Part shown: piece after piece, positions 8,629 to 18,072 of the stretch
Position numbering within the stretch: position 1 is the stretch's first letter
Layout: each line of letters starts with the position of its first letter
Assembly: GCA_025451535.1 (NCBI GenBank)
Contig: JANWKE010000078.1
Coordinates: 1-43,657 of the forward strand
Direction of reading: 5' to 3'
Source of the DNA: Verrucomicrobiia bacterium
GTDB lineage: Bacteria; Verrucomicrobiota; Verrucomicrobiia; Limisphaerales; UBA11358
DNA: 43,657 nucleotides
Made by a program: the position numbers and the translations under genes
Notes under the pieces: generated by a model
What the model saw: the letters and a program-made list of their open reading frames with translations, nothing else
What the model was told of the DNA's origin: nothing
Databases searched by the model: none

Positions 8629-10095
8629 TCAATACCGGTAGTGCTCCGGCTTGTAGGGGCCTTCCGCCGGTACGCCGATATAATCAGCTTGTTTCTTGGT
8701 AAGCTTGGTCAGCTTGACACCGATTTTTTCCAGGTGCAGCCGGGCGACTTCCTCGTCCAATCTCTTGGATAGACGATAAACGCCGACCTTGTAGGTGTCC
8801 TTGTTCTTCCACAAATCCAGTTGCGCGAGAATTTGATTTGTGAACGAATTTGACATGACAAAGCTCGGATGGCCTTCGGCGCAGCCAAGGTTCACCAGCC
8901 GGCCTTCGGCCAGCAAGTAAATGGCACGGCCACCGGGCAGATCGTAACGATCCACCTGCGGTTTGATGTTCACCCGGCTGACGCCCTTCGCGTTGTTCAG
9001 GCGGTCCACCTGAATCTCGTTATCGAAGTGGCCGATGTTGCAGACGATGGCCTGGTCCCTCATCTTGAGGATGTGTTCGAGCGTGATGACGTCGCAGTTA
9101 CCGGTCGTCGTCACATAAATGTCCGCCTCACCGAGCGTGTCTTCGATGGTCGTGACCTTGAATCCTTCCATCGCAGCCTGCAGCGCGTTGATGGGGTCAA
9201 TCTCGGTGACGATGACGCGAGCGCCGAACCCGCGCAGCGAATGCGCGCAGCCTTTGCCGACGTCGCCGTAGCCGCAGACCAGGGCCGTCTTGCCGGCGAT
9301 CATCACGCCGAGGGCGCGTTTGAGCCCGTCGGCGAGCGATTCGCGGCAGCCATACAGGTTGTCGAACTTCGATTTCGTGACCGAGTCATTGACGTTGATG
9401 GCCGGCACGAGCAGTTTTTTCGCCTCGAGCATCTGGTAGAGACGATGCACACCGGTCGTGGTTTCTTCGGAAACACCTTTCCAAGCCTTCACCGTCCGGG
9501 TGAACCCGCCGGGACGGTCCTTTGCGCATTTCTTGAGCACGTTCTTAACGACGGAAACCTCATGGTTGTCGCTGGGCGTGTTCGCCCAGCTGTCACCCTG
9601 CTCCATCTCATAACCTTTGTGCAGGAGCAACGTGGCATCGCCGCCGTCGTCCACGATCAGTTGCGGGCCTTTACCACCCGGATGCGTCAGTGCTTCGAGC
9701 GTGAACTGCCAGTATTCCTCCAGCGATTCGCCCTTGAAGGCAAACACCGGCACCCCGGCTTTGGCGATGGCGGCGGCAGCCTGGTCCTGCGTACTGAAAA
9801 TGTTGCAGCTCGCCCAGCGCACGGAGGCGCCGAGTTCGACGAGCGTCTCGATGAGCACGGCGGTCTCGATGGTCATGTGCAACGAGCCGGAGACGCGCAC
9901 GCCCTTGAGCGGCTTGGACGGGCCATATTTGGCGCGCACGGCCATGAGGCCGGGCATTTCCTGTTCGGCGACTTCAATCTCGCGGCGGCCGAGGTCGGCG
10001 AGCGAAAGGTCGCGGACGTAATAATCCTGTTTTGCGCCGTTGCCGTTCAGCCTGGCGGGTTTGGTGCGGGAAGGTGAAAGTTTGATGGTTGGCAT
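8629..10095 (-). CDS. ahcY: Adenosylhomocysteinase
   Basis: A 488-residue cytosolic enzyme that hydrolyses S-adenosylhomocysteine to adenosine and homocysteine, removing the inhibitory product of methyl transfer. The N-terminal substrate domain contains [18 protein letters not shown], with the [17 protein letters not shown] region after it. The NAD-binding Rossmann motif is [10 protein letters not shown]. The C-terminus ends in KPEHYRY, as in nearly all members, so the protein is full length. A short N-terminal extension precedes the conserved [20 protein letters not shown]. It lies 34 bases downstream of metK on the same strand. The intergenic gap is largely a GTT-headed heptad tract. Its 3' end is followed by a REPIN-like element and a hairpin terminator. 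Co-location with metK and a SahR-like regulator fits control of the SAM cycle. Confidence 0.97.
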   Translation of the reverse strand: MPTIKLSPSRTKPARLNGNGAKQDYYVRDLSLADLGRREIEVAEQEMPGLMAVRAKYGPSKPLKGVRVSGSLHMTIETAVLIETLVELGASVRWASCNIFSTQDQAAAAIAKAGVPVFAFKGESLEEYWQFTLEALTHPGGKGPQLIVDDGGDATLLLHKGYEMEQGDSWANTPSDNHEVSVVKNVLKKCAKDRPGGFTRTVKAWKGVSEETTTGVHRLYQMLEAKKLLVPAINVNDSVTKSKFDNLYGCRESLADGLKRALGVMIAGKTALVCGYGDVGKGCAHSLRGFGARVIVTEIDPINALQAAMEGFKVTTIEDTLGEADIYVTTTGNCDVITLEHILKMRDQAIVCNIGHFDNEIQVDRLNNAKGVSRVNIKPQVDRYDLPGGRAIYLLAEGRLVNLGCAEGHPSFVMSNSFTNQILAQLDLWKNKDTYKVGVYRLSKRLDEEVARLHLEKIGVKLTKLTKKQADYIGVPAEGPYKPEHYRY

Positions 10096-10100
10096 GGTCA

Positions 10101-10128
10101 GTTGAGAGTTGGATGTTAAAAGTCAATT
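10101..10128. repeat. Heptad-periodic tract between metK and ahcY
   Basis: Four consecutive 7-bp units each begin with GTT or GTC: GTTGAGA, GTTGGAT, GTTAAAA, GTCAATT. They fill almost the whole metK-ahcY spacer. Short and degenerate, so taken alone this is only suggestive. Confidence 0.45.
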
Positions 10129-10129
10129 A

Positions 10130-11383
10130 TCAGGCGGACACCGGGGTTCCTGCCGCGCGTTTGGCGGAGGCGGCCTTTTTTACGCTGGAAGCAGCCGCGG
10201 CAGATTTGGCGCTGCCGGCGGCGCGTTTGAGTTCTTCAACTTTGTCCGCGCGTTCCCAGGTAATATCAGGGTCCGTTTTGCCGAAGTGACCATAGTTGGT
10301 GGTCTTGGCGTAAATCGGCCGGAGCAGGTTGAGCTGCTTGATGATGGCGGCGGGTTTGAAACTGAACACTTCGCAGACCGCCTTTTCAATGGCCTCGTCA
10401 CTTACGATGCCGGTGCCGAAGGTGTTCACGCAGACCGACACCGGGTCGGGATATCCGATGGCGTAGGCAAACTGGATTTCCGCGCTGGTCGCGAGGCCCG
10501 CGGCCACGATGTTCTTGGCCACGTAACGGCCCATGTACGCTGCGCTGCGGTCCACTTTCGAGGGGTCCTTGCCGCTGAAGGCGCCGCCGCCGTGCCGGCC
10601 CATGCCGCCGTAGCTGTCCACAATGATTTTCCGGCCAGTCAGGCCGGTGTCCCCTTGCGGCCCGCCGACGACAAATCGCCCGGTCGGGTTGATGAGGAAC
10701 GCCGTGTTCTTCGTCAGCAGGTTTTTGGGCAACGTCTTCTTGATGATTTCTTCGATGCAGAATTCCTTGATGGTCTCGTGCTTCGCGTCGTGCGCATGCT
10801 GGGTGGAAATGACGACGTTGGTGATTTCGACAGGCTGGTCATTCACGTAGCGGACGGAAACCTGGCTCTTGGCATCAGGCCGCAGCCATTTGACCTTGCC
10901 GGTCTTGCGGATGCGGGTGAGTTCACGGCCCAGTTGATGCGCGAACATGATGGGCGCGGGCATCAATTCGGGCGTTTCCGTCGTCGCATAACCGAACATC
11001 AAACCCTGGTCGCCGGCGCCCTGCTCGGCGGTGTCCTTGCCTTCCGCGGCGCGCGCGTCCACGCCCTGGGCGATGTCCGGGGACTGCGACGTGATGGCAT
11101 TCATGATGAGCACCTTGTCGGCATGAAATACGTCGTCGTCGTTCACATAGCCGATGTCGCGGATGGCCTGGCGGGCAATGGCGTTGAAATCGAGCTTGGC
11201 CTTGGTGGTGATTTCGCCGCCGACCACGACCAGGTTGCACTTGGCGTAGGTTTCGCACGCGACGCGGCTGCGCGGATCCTGCGCGAGACAGGCGTCCAGC
11301 ACATAATCAGAGATGGTGTCACAAACCTTGTCCGGATGGCCTTCGCCGACGGACTCGGACGAAAAAATGAAGTTTTTGCTCAT
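10130..11383 (-). CDS. metK: S-adenosylmethionine synthetase
   Basis: A 417-residue enzyme that makes S-adenosylmethionine from methionine and ATP. The N-terminus [16 protein letters not shown] holds the ATP-binding GHPDK motif. [13 protein letters not shown] is the second family signature, and the phosphate-binding region [19 protein letters not shown] follows. Family members usually end shortly after the segment matching [11 protein letters not shown]. Here an additional tail of about 30 residues rich in Ala, Lys and Ser follows, a likely disordered, basic extension. The ATG start is preceded by a sigma70-like promoter (TTGACG, 16 bases, TATCAT on the minus strand). That promoter overlaps the promoter of the divergent ArsR-methyltransferase gene. 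It is the first gene of an operon with ahcY. Confidence 0.97.
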   Translation of the reverse strand: MSKNFIFSSESVGEGHPDKVCDTISDYVLDACLAQDPRSRVACETYAKCNLVVVGGEITTKAKLDFNAIARQAIRDIGYVNDDDVFHADKVLIMNAITSQSPDIAQGVDARAAEGKDTAEQGAGDQGLMFGYATTETPELMPAPIMFAHQLGRELTRIRKTGKVKWLRPDAKSQVSVRYVNDQPVEITNVVISTQHAHDAKHETIKEFCIEEIIKKTLPKNLLTKNTAFLINPTGRFVVGGPQGDTGLTGRKIIVDSYGGMGRHGGGAFSGKDPSKVDRSAAYMGRYVAKNIVAAGLATSAEIQFAYAIGYPDPVSVCVNTFGTGIVSDEAIEKAVCEVFSFKPAAIIKQLNLLRPIYAKTTNYGHFGKTDPDITWERADKVEELKRAAGSAKSAAAASSVKKAASAKRAAGTPVSA

Positions 11384-11407
11384 GGATGAATGGGTTCAAA
11401 TGTCATA

Positions 11408-11453
11408 TTGACGTATCAGGATAAGATGATATATCAGAATTGGAGCGCGTCAA
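11408..11453. promoter_or_regulatory. Divergent overlapping promoters and operator, metK versus SahR-like gene
   Basis: Plus strand: TTGACG at 11408-11413, 16-base spacer, TATATC at 11430-11435, driving the ArsR-methyltransferase gene. Minus strand: TTGACG at 11453-11448, 16-base spacer, TATCAT at 11431-11426, driving metK. The two -10 regions overlap. A perfect 10-bp palindrome TGATATATCA (11427-11436) lies on them and a half-site TATCAG at 11414-11419 precedes it. One bound dimer could repress both directions. Confidence 0.65.
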
Positions 11454-11491
11454 CAGGTTTTCTCGAAAAATCGCGCCGCGCCCGGAAAACC

Positions 11492-12424
11492 ATGTCATCA
11501 GCACTGAAATCACTTAGGGCATTGTCCGATCCCACGCGCCTGCGGATGGTGGCGCTGCTGGAGCGCGATGAACTGTCGGTGAACGAACTGCAGGAAGCCA
11601 CGCGGCTCGGCCAGTCGCGCATCTCCACGCATCTGGGGTTGTTGCAGGACGCCGGGCTGCTGCAGTCGCGGCGCGAAGGCAAACGGACATTTTACCGGCC
11701 GAACCAGCAGGCTGACGGCGCGGCGCGGGAACTCATTCAACTGGCGATTCGCGGCGCGAAGGAGTTGCCCGAATACGAAGGCGATCAGATCAACCTCAAG
11801 CGCATCCTCGCCCGCCGCCGCGAACAGGCGCAGGTTTATTTCAACCAGATTGCCGGGCGCTTCGACCGTGTCTATGGGCCGGGCCGCTCGTGGCAGGCGT
11901 TCGGGCATTTGCTCCTGCGGATTCTGCCGCCGCTCGTCGTGGCCGACCTCGGCGCGGGTGAAGGTCTGTTGAGCGAACTGCTCGCGCGCCGCTGTAAAAA
12001 GGTCATCGCCGTGGACAATTCGGAGAAAATGGTGGCCTTCGGTGCGGCCAAGGCGAAGAAGAACGGCCTGAAAAATCTGGAATTCCGGCTGGGTGATTTG
12101 CAGAGCCCGCCGATTGAGCCGAACAGCGTTGACCTCGTGATTTTGAGCCAGGCCTTGCACCATGCCGAAGTCCCGTCCCAGGCCATTGCCGCGGCATACA
12201 AAGTCCTTCGGGCGCGCGGGCAGATCCTGATCCTCGATTTGCTCAAGCACAACTTCGAGAAGGCGCACGAGCTTTACGGTGACCGCTGGCCGGGGTTTGC
12301 CGAGAGCGACTTGCAGCGCTGGCTGGAAGACGCCGGTTTCAAAAAGATTGAAATCAGCGTTGTGGCGCACGAGGAACAGCCGCCGCATTTCCAGACGCTG
12401 CTGGCCGGGGCGGAGAAGAGATAA
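11492..12424 (+). CDS. ArsR-family regulator fused to SAM-dependent methyltransferase domain (SahR-like)
   Basis: A 310-residue protein. Residues 1-100 are an ArsR winged helix: LRALSDPTRLRMVALLERDELSV, then NELQEATRLGQSRISTHLGLL as the recognition region. No obvious metal-binding Cys cluster is seen. Residues about 130-310 form a class I methyltransferase fold: motif I VADLGAGEGLLSELLA, an acidic strand-2 end (VIAVDNSEKM), and ALHHAEVPSQA around motif IV. The ATG at 11492 is selected because the HTH begins there. SahR regulators sense S-adenosylhomocysteine and control metK, ahcY and methionine genes. The divergent metK-ahcY operon makes that role likely. The ligand is inferred, not shown. 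It could alternatively be an active methyltransferase. Confidence 0.85.
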   Translation: MSSALKSLRALSDPTRLRMVALLERDELSVNELQEATRLGQSRISTHLGLLQDAGLLQSRREGKRTFYRPNQQADGAARELIQLAIRGAKELPEYEGDQINLKRILARRREQAQVYFNQIAGRFDRVYGPGRSWQAFGHLLLRILPPLVVADLGAGEGLLSELLARRCKKVIAVDNSEKMVAFGAAKAKKNGLKNLEFRLGDLQSPPIEPNSVDLVILSQALHHAEVPSQAIAAAYKVLRARGQILILDLLKHNFEKAHELYGDRWPGFAESDLQRWLEDAGFKKIEISVVAHEEQPPHFQTLLAGAEKR

Positions 12425-12562
12425 ATCTCTTTCCGGAAGAAGACTTCTGGAACCATCAAAATCGCAGGCGATTCCTGGAATGCGCCAATTGTACCCCGTC
12501 CGTTCTAAAAAATCCAAAGGAGTTATACGAGTTATGGTTCGAAATTGCATTATTTTCTCAAG

Positions 12563-12622
12563 GTAGGGCGCGCACTCCGTGCGCGCCGTTCGGTGCGGCG
12601 GACAGAGGACTGCCCGCCCTAC
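12563..12622. repeat. GTAG-type REPIN-like hairpin doublet
   Basis: The 60-bp element begins GTAG and ends CTAC. The left half is GTAG plus GGCGCGCAC, loop TCC and GTGCGCGCC, a perfect stem. The right half, read on the minus strand, is GTAG plus GGCGGGCAG, loop TCCT and CTGTCCGCC. A decayed relative lies inside hemG at 39092-39149. Confidence 0.8.
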
Positions 12623-12698
12623 CAAATGATGCAGTTCCAAAGTACAAATCGTATTGCCTGGATCGATGGTCACACCGTACGGATTAAACAGATAAGCA

Positions 12699-12727
12699 TT
12701 GACTTAAATTCAGGCATTTTGCATTAT
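12699..12727 (+). promoter_or_regulatory. Sigma70-type promoter of the pseudopilin-like gene
   Basis: TTGACT at 12699-12704, a 17-base AT-rich spacer, and CATTAT at 12722-12727, each one mismatch from consensus. The next gene begins at 12763, giving a leader of about 30 bases. Confidence 0.65.
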
Positions 12728-12762
12728 TAAGTGTACTTGGCCCAGGAGCTTAGACTGGGTTT

Positions 12763-13662
12763 ATGAGTAAAAACTCTGGCGATTTTGTAAGGACTTTTTT
12801 CTTCAAAGCCCGGCGGACAAATGGCAGCGCGGCTTTCACCTTAACCGAACTGTTGGTCATCATCGGAGTTACTGCGTTTCTGGCGGTGACGCTATTGCCC
12901 GCACTGGCCAATACAAAATTCAGCACCCGATACATCAGTTGCTCTGCCAATCTGCGCCAATGGGGCGTGGTAGCCAGTGCCTTTAGCAGCGACAACCAAG
13001 GCCGTTTGCCCTCTTTCCCGATGAGCATTGGTTACGCAGGCGGCAATCTTTGGGACGTGGATGCCAGCATGACCACCAATCTGGTGCCCTATGGAGCGAC
13101 GGTTCCGATGTATTTTTGTCCGGTCAGACCCCAGGAATTTCAAGCCATCGTCAATGCCAACCCCGGCGTCGCCACTATCAGTCCCACCCAATTCGTAGCG
13201 TTGAACAACCCCCCGGGGAGTCAGGGAATTGAATACAATCACAAATATCTCACCATCTTTTATTCAGTTTACATTCCGCGACAGTTGGGATTTGGTAATT
13301 CTGGCTGGTGGCCAGTCGATAACAGAAAGCTCCCTCCTGGTATGCTTGCGGCCTGGAGGGCTGAAATAGCCAATCCCGCCATTCCCTATTGGTCAACTGG
13401 AACGCCATGGCCGCTGCATACCTCGGATAAATGGGCGGGAAGCAATCCCATCATGACCGACACGCTCTTTGATGGAGATAAATCAGACGGCGGAGGCAAG
13501 CCCTGGCCCCAAACAGCCGACCCAGCCGGTGGTCATCCTTATGGCGGAAAAATTGTAAATATCAATTTGCTCTATGCCGACGGCCGCGTCGTCGTTCATA
13601 ACGCCAGTCAATTCATTTGGACGTGGTATAGCGGCGCTAATCAATACGCGAATTATTATTGA
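12763..13662 (+). CDS. Prepilin-type N-terminal domain protein (pseudopilin-like)
   Basis: A 299-residue protein with a type IV prepilin/type II pseudopilin leader. A basic N-region is followed by AAFTLTELLVIIGVTAFLAV, where Phe after the cleavage site and the Glu at position +5 are conserved. The helix is followed by a globular domain with ISCSANLRQWGVVASAF (the conserved Cys-x-x-Asn-Leu-Lys/Arg-Gln segment) and, near the C-terminus, INLLYADGRVVVHN, matching the ADG motif of the large Verrucomicrobia/Planctomycetes family. Such proteins are numerous in these phyla; most have no known role beyond assembly or secretion at the cell envelope. It precedes a large exported propeller protein on the same strand, 45 bases upstream, so both may be co-transcribed. 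Confidence 0.9.
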   Translation: MSKNSGDFVRTFFFKARRTNGSAAFTLTELLVIIGVTAFLAVTLLPALANTKFSTRYISCSANLRQWGVVASAFSSDNQGRLPSFPMSIGYAGGNLWDVDASMTTNLVPYGATVPMYFCPVRPQEFQAIVNANPGVATISPTQFVALNNPPGSQGIEYNHKYLTIFYSVYIPRQLGFGNSGWWPVDNRKLPPGMLAAWRAEIANPAIPYWSTGTPWPLHTSDKWAGSNPIMTDTLFDGDKSDGGGKPWPQTADPAGGHPYGGKIVNINLLYADGRVVVHNASQFIWTWYSGANQYANYY

Positions 13663-13707
13663 TGTTGATTGACATGCTGGATGCTGAGAAATGAACTCTC
13701 TACGATT

Positions 13708-16700
13708 ATGAAAAGATCATACGCTCAACCGGGAACCGCTTCAATCGGTCGGGACCGACTGGAAACCGGACTACAAACCAAGAGCTCCAAAGGGCAACTC
13801 TGGTTGCTGCTGATGGTGGCCTGGCTGTTGACGTTCAATGTGCTTGTTCCTTCGGCCAACGCAGCCCCGGTACAATTGATTTCAGCGCGGAACCCGTCCG
13901 TGCCGTTGCCGGCGGGTGGCGATAGCGATTCGGTTGCGCCGGCCATCAGTCCGGACGGCCGCTACGTGGTCTTTTCCAGCGGAGCCAACGACCTTGTGCC
14001 GGGCGGCAACAGCCGGTTCGCTTTAAACGTTTATCTGCGGGATCGCATGGCCAATACCACGGTTCTAATCAGCGCCAATACCAATGGTTCCGGCGGTAAT
14101 GACAACTCGATCCTCGGTCAAGTCTCCGCTAATGGCCGATACGTGGTGTTCCAAAGCGAAGCCAGCGATCTTGTGCCGGGCGACACGAACGGGGTCACCG
14201 ACATTTTTCTGCGTGATACTTACACGGGCATCACGCGACTCATCAGTGTGGCGGCGGATGGAGACTTTCCCAACGGCGCTTCCACGGACCCGGTCATGAC
14301 CCCGGACGGTACCTCCGTGGCTTTCATCAGTGCGGCCAGCAACCTGGTGGCGGGCGACAACAACGGAATCCCCGATGTTTTCGTCCGGGATCTGATTACG
14401 CAAACGACCTGGCTGATCAGTGTGGGTGCCGCGGGAACGAGCGCGGCCATGGCCACACCGGTCCTGACGCCGGACGGCCGCTACGTGGCGTTTTTCAGTT
14501 CTGCAACTAATCTGGTTTCCGGTGTTCCGGCCACTTCCCAGGGTGAAGTGTACGTGCGCGACCGGTTCGCAGGCACGACGACCTGGGCCAGTATCAATGC
14601 CGCCGGAATTGTGTTCACCAACCTCGGACTCAGCGCCGCTCCGTCCTACCATCCCCGGATCAGTGATGATGGGCGGTATGTGGTCTTCAAGGCCGGCAAC
14701 TCGAACTCGTTGGGTACCACCGTGATCCTGCGGTATGACACGGCCACCGGCGCTACCACCCTGATCAACAGCAATGGTGTAGGGGGAGATATTGTCGTCG
14801 GCGACGACTACGGCCCCGAGATGACACCCGACGGAAAGTATGTGGCTTATGTCCAACACGAAGGCGCCACCAACTCGGGTTACTCCAGCGTTCACGTGTG
14901 GAATGCCCAGACCACAACGGATAGCCTGGTCAGCGACCCCGGGAGCAACGGCACCATTACCTCAGCCTCCACGGAGCCGGTGTTGAGTGCGGACGATTCA
15001 TCAGTGGCGTTTCTCAGCAACACCACCAATTTGCCGGGCAACATCGTCGCCGGCGAATCCCACATTTACCTGCGCAATTTGACCAATAGCAGCCTGCAAT
15101 TGGTGGACGTGGACACCAACGGGATCGGGTCGAGTGACGAGGCCTTGTCGGTGCTCAACGTAAGTTCCACAGGCCAGTACGTCGCCTTTGATAGTCCGGA
15201 TGGCGGCCTGGTTGGGGGAGACAATAACCATGCCTCGGATGTTTTCGTCCGGGACCTGTTCTCGAATGTGACCGAACTGAATTCAAAACGGAATGCCACG
15301 GTTATTCCGCAGCCGGGCGACAACCCCACTGTGTCGCAGATTTCCGTCAGCACGAACGGGCAGTGGGTAGCCTTTGCCAGCCTGGCGGATGATCTGGTCC
15401 CAAATGACACAAACGACCTGCCCGACGTGTTTGTCCAGGACTTGCTGGCTGGCACCACTACACTGGTCAGCGTGGCGACCAACGGCGGTCCGGCGCTGGG
15501 CGGTCCTTCCGTGAATCCGGCAATCAGCGCGGATGGACGTTATGTCGTATTCATCAGTTCAGCCAGCAATCTGGTGGTCGGCCAGGGTGTAACTCCCAAC
15601 GCCAACGTCTTTCGTCGTAATTTGCAGTCCGGCACGACCGTGCTTGTCAGCGTGAGCAGTAACGGCATTGATGGTGCAAATGGCGATTGTTCGGGTCCGA
15701 TTATCAGCCAGGATGGACGCTATGTAGCTTTCCTCAGCTCGGCCGGCAATTTGGTTCCGGGTGTTAGCCTCGTGGCTGGAGTAACTTTCCGGACATTTTT
15801 GCGTGATATAAATTCGGGAACAACCACGGCCCTGACGAATGTGCCTCCCGGCGCCTTTTCGCTTCCCATTTCCATTTTTCCTCCTTCAATGAGCGGCGAT
15901 GGTCGTTATGTGGCTTATTCCAGTTACGTTAATAACTACGCACCGCAGTTGCGAATTTGGGATGATCAACTTGGAACCGACGTTTACACGAATGCCGCGG
16001 GCGCCGTCTCCAATGCCGTGTTGAACATAAACGGAACACGGGTGCTCTATAGCCAGTCCAATTCGGCCGCACGTGTGGATGATGTGCTCACGGGCACCAA
16101 TGTTTTCACTCTCAACTATCCGGTTATCCTTTGGTGTCCCGGCGGATTCAGCGCCAACGGGCGATACGTCACCTTTGTGGCGCAGACGAATCTCACTTCC
16201 GGCACGAACATTTACCTGGGCGATTTGCAGACCCAGGCCATCACCCTGGTCAGTTCCAACTTTACGCCGATTGTCAGCAGCACGGTCGGATACTCGGATC
16301 TGCCGGTCCTCAGCACGGACGGGCGGTTTGTGGTGTACCGAAGCTATGCCATGGGAATTGTACCCGGAGACACCAGTCCGGTTCCCAATGTTTATCGCTA
16401 TGACCGGTACCTGGGCACCAACTATAATCTCACTGTCGGACAAGCGGGAACCAGTCCCGTGCTGTGGGATTCCCAACCGGCGGTCAACGCCGACGGCGGG
16501 ACGGTCGCCTTCTTGAGTCTGGGTTCGGGACTGGTTACGGAAGACCTGAATCGCGCGCCGGACGCCTTCGCATATGCCATTGATGTCGGGATGCCATTGG
16601 ACAGCGACGGTGACGGCATCCCGGATTGGTGGATGATTCAGTACTTCGGTCATCCGATCGGTCAGGCGAACGATTTGTCGTTGCCGCAAGATGATGCCGA

Positions 16701-16992
16701 CGGCACGGGCATGTCGAATCTGGACAAATTCCTCGCCGGTCTGAATCCGACCAACCCGGCGTCGCTGTTTCGCATCACTGCCATCAGTCCCCAAGGGACC
16801 AACATGTTGATCAGTTGGCAGGCGGGAGGCGGGAGAACCAACGTGGTTCAGGCCGCCGCCGCGGTCAACGGCCCTTACTCGAACATCAGCGGCGACGTTT
16901 CGCTGCCGGGCTCCGGCGACGTGTTTACGAACTACCTGGATACAAGTACAAATCAGTCAACGCGTTTCTATCGGATAAAATTGGGACCGTAG
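13708..16992 (+). CDS. Large exported PD40/WD40-like beta-propeller protein
   Basis: About 1094 residues. The ATG at 13708 gives a long basic N-region and then the hydrophobic segment LWLLLMVAWLLTFNVLV, a signal peptide. In-frame upstream starts at 13669 and 13681 are possible. The body consists of repeats built on SPDGRYVVFSSGANDLVPGG and variants (SANGRYVVF, TPDGRYVAF, SADGRYVVF), the PD40 blade motif seen in TolB. At least 15 blades can be counted, so two or more propellers are likely. Near the C-terminus DSDGDGIPDWWMIQYFG and DDADGTGMSNLDKFLAG are calcium-binding, thrombospondin-type-3-like loops. A final beta domain ends in TRFYRIKLGP, a tail common in exported Verrucomicrobia proteins. 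It has no catalytic motif, and its function is unknown. Confidence 0.85.
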   Translation: MKRSYAQPGTASIGRDRLETGLQTKSSKGQLWLLLMVAWLLTFNVLVPSANAAPVQLISARNPSVPLPAGGDSDSVAPAISPDGRYVVFSSGANDLVPGGNSRFALNVYLRDRMANTTVLISANTNGSGGNDNSILGQVSANGRYVVFQSEASDLVPGDTNGVTDIFLRDTYTGITRLISVAADGDFPNGASTDPVMTPDGTSVAFISAASNLVAGDNNGIPDVFVRDLITQTTWLISVGAAGTSAAMATPVLTPDGRYVAFFSSATNLVSGVPATSQGEVYVRDRFAGTTTWASINAAGIVFTNLGLSAAPSYHPRISDDGRYVVFKAGNSNSLGTTVILRYDTATGATTLINSNGVGGDIVVGDDYGPEMTPDGKYVAYVQHEGATNSGYSSVHVWNAQTTTDSLVSDPGSNGTITSASTEPVLSADDSSVAFLSNTTNLPGNIVAGESHIYLRNLTNSSLQLVDVDTNGIGSSDEALSVLNVSSTGQYVAFDSPDGGLVGGDNNHASDVFVRDLFSNVTELNSKRNATVIPQPGDNPTVSQISVSTNGQWVAFASLADDLVPNDTNDLPDVFVQDLLAGTTTLVSVATNGGPALGGPSVNPAISADGRYVVFISSASNLVVGQGVTPNANVFRRNLQSGTTVLVSVSSNGIDGANGDCSGPIISQDGRYVAFLSSAGNLVPGVSLVAGVTFRTFLRDINSGTTTALTNVPPGAFSLPISIFPPSMSGDGRYVAYSSYVNNYAPQLRIWDDQLGTDVYTNAAGAVSNAVLNINGTRVLYSQSNSAARVDDVLTGTNVFTLNYPVILWCPGGFSANGRYVTFVAQTNLTSGTNIYLGDLQTQAITLVSSNFTPIVSSTVGYSDLPVLSTDGRFVVYRSYAMGIVPGDTSPVPNVYRYDRYLGTNYNLTVGQAGTSPVLWDSQPAVNADGGTVAFLSLGSGLVTEDLNRAPDAFAYAIDVGMPLDSDGDGIPDWWMIQYFGHPIGQANDLSLPQDDADGTGMSNLDKFLAGLNPTNPASLFRITAISPQGTNMLISWQAGGGRTNVVQAAAAVNGPYSNISGDVSLPGSGDVFTNYLDTSTNQSTRFYRIKLGP

Positions 16993-17110
16993 CTGCCCAA
17001 TCGCGGTGGTTGCGCGATGCATGGCCCGGGTTCGGAAAGCCTGGTCACTGGCTGACCAAGTGCAGCTGATTTGACGTTGGCATCAATGATTCTTAGGGGC
17101 ATGTTCCCAA

Positions 17111-18001
17111 GTGGTGAATCCGCCGTTTGACCGATTTGATGCATCGGCAACGCAGTGGCGCACAGCCAATGCGCTGGCGCTGGTGTACGCGGCCAGGCTC
17201 GCCTATGAGGACGACCAAAACAAAATCCTCCAGCAATTCCAGGATTGGGAGTTTCCCGCCGCCGGCTGCCGTGTGTTCAGTGTAAAAACCGCGCAGGTAC
17301 TGGCCGCTGCAAACGAGCAAATAATCATTGTCGCGTTCCGCGGCACCGAACCGGCCAAGCTGGCCGACTGGCTGGTGGACGCGGAAATCATCCAAAACCC
17401 GTGGCGGGATTATTTCGGGAAACCGGACCTGGGTCGGGTACACCACGGATTTATCCGCAACACGTCGTTCGTCTGGGAACAACTCTCACAATTCGTTGCT
17501 GATGCGCGGACAAACAAACAGCCACTCTGGATTACCGGCCACAGTCTGGGTGGCGCGATGGCCTTGATTGCGGCGGTGGCCTTTACGTTCTCCAATCGCC
17601 AGGCCGTTAATGGCCTTTACACCTTCGGCCAGCCGCGCACGGGCAATTGCGCCTTCGCCGCCAGTTGCAACCGCCAGTTGCGAACCGTTGCTTTCCGCGT
17701 GGTGAATAATCAGGATATCGTTCCCCATGTACCCCCCTTGTTGATTCCGTTTTTGCTGGTCCCGCCCCACGGCCCGATTTTTTACCGGCACGCCGGTCAT
17801 TTGCGGCAATTCGATGCTGCCGGCAAACTTCACACGGACCTGAGTTTGTGGTGGCGGACCGCGCTGCGGCTCGTGGGCACACGACAACATCTGGAAAACC
17901 AGCTCCGGGCCGCGCGCGCCGATTTTGCCCCGTTGAGCGATCATACGCTGGCAGCCTATATCAAAAAACTTCAGGCATGGCTGGATGCCGGGAATCGATA
18001 A
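17111..18001 (+). CDS. Lipase class 3 family protein
   Basis: A 296-residue alpha/beta hydrolase. The nucleophile elbow GHSLGGAMA (Ser near residue 143) and the oxyanion region IIVAFRGTEPAKLADWLVD are diagnostic of lipase_3 (fungal-type triacylglycerol lipases). GLYTFGQPRTGN, then NNQDIVPHVPP with the catalytic Asp, and YRHAGHLRQFD with a candidate catalytic His complete the triad region. No signal peptide is seen, so it may act inside the cell or be exported by another route. It starts at GTG, because an in-frame stop at 17087 rules out more upstream starts and no closer ATG fits. It is convergent with leuS. The substrate is likely an acylglycerol or phospholipid, but this is inferred from the family only. 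Confidence 0.9.
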   Translation: MVNPPFDRFDASATQWRTANALALVYAARLAYEDDQNKILQQFQDWEFPAAGCRVFSVKTAQVLAAANEQIIIVAFRGTEPAKLADWLVDAEIIQNPWRDYFGKPDLGRVHHGFIRNTSFVWEQLSQFVADARTNKQPLWITGHSLGGAMALIAAVAFTFSNRQAVNGLYTFGQPRTGNCAFAASCNRQLRTVAFRVVNNQDIVPHVPPLLIPFLLVPPHGPIFYRHAGHLRQFDAAGKLHTDLSLWWRTALRLVGTRQHLENQLRAARADFAPLSDHTLAAYIKKLQAWLDAGNR

Positions 18002-18072
18002 GAAAGTTCAAAATGATTGAACCGACTGACTGAGAACATTGATCTTTGGACGTCGGACTCCGGGCCCTGGAC

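Larger units (their letters stand above)
12425..12762. other. Intergenic region with repeat and promoter
   Basis: No convincing gene is seen in these 338 bases. An imperfect hairpin follows the regulator gene at about 12431-12453 without a T-run. A REPIN-like element occupies 12563-12622, and a promoter for the pseudopilin gene lies at 12699-12727. The string AATGCGCCAATTGT at 12478 also occurs at 23243 upstream of the sigma factor gene. Confidence 0.6.

Noticed and set aside
8869-11389. Long plus-strand frames opposite ahcY and metK
   Set aside because: Both lie fully antisense to unmistakable enzymes and have shadow-type composition.
11384-11407. SAM or SAH riboswitch before metK
   Set aside because: The leader between the proposed promoter and the start codon is too short for a known riboswitch of either class.
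12425-12762. Small RNA gene in the intergenic region after the SahR-like gene
   Set aside because: The structure present is explained by the REPIN-like repeat; there is no separate promoter-terminator pair.
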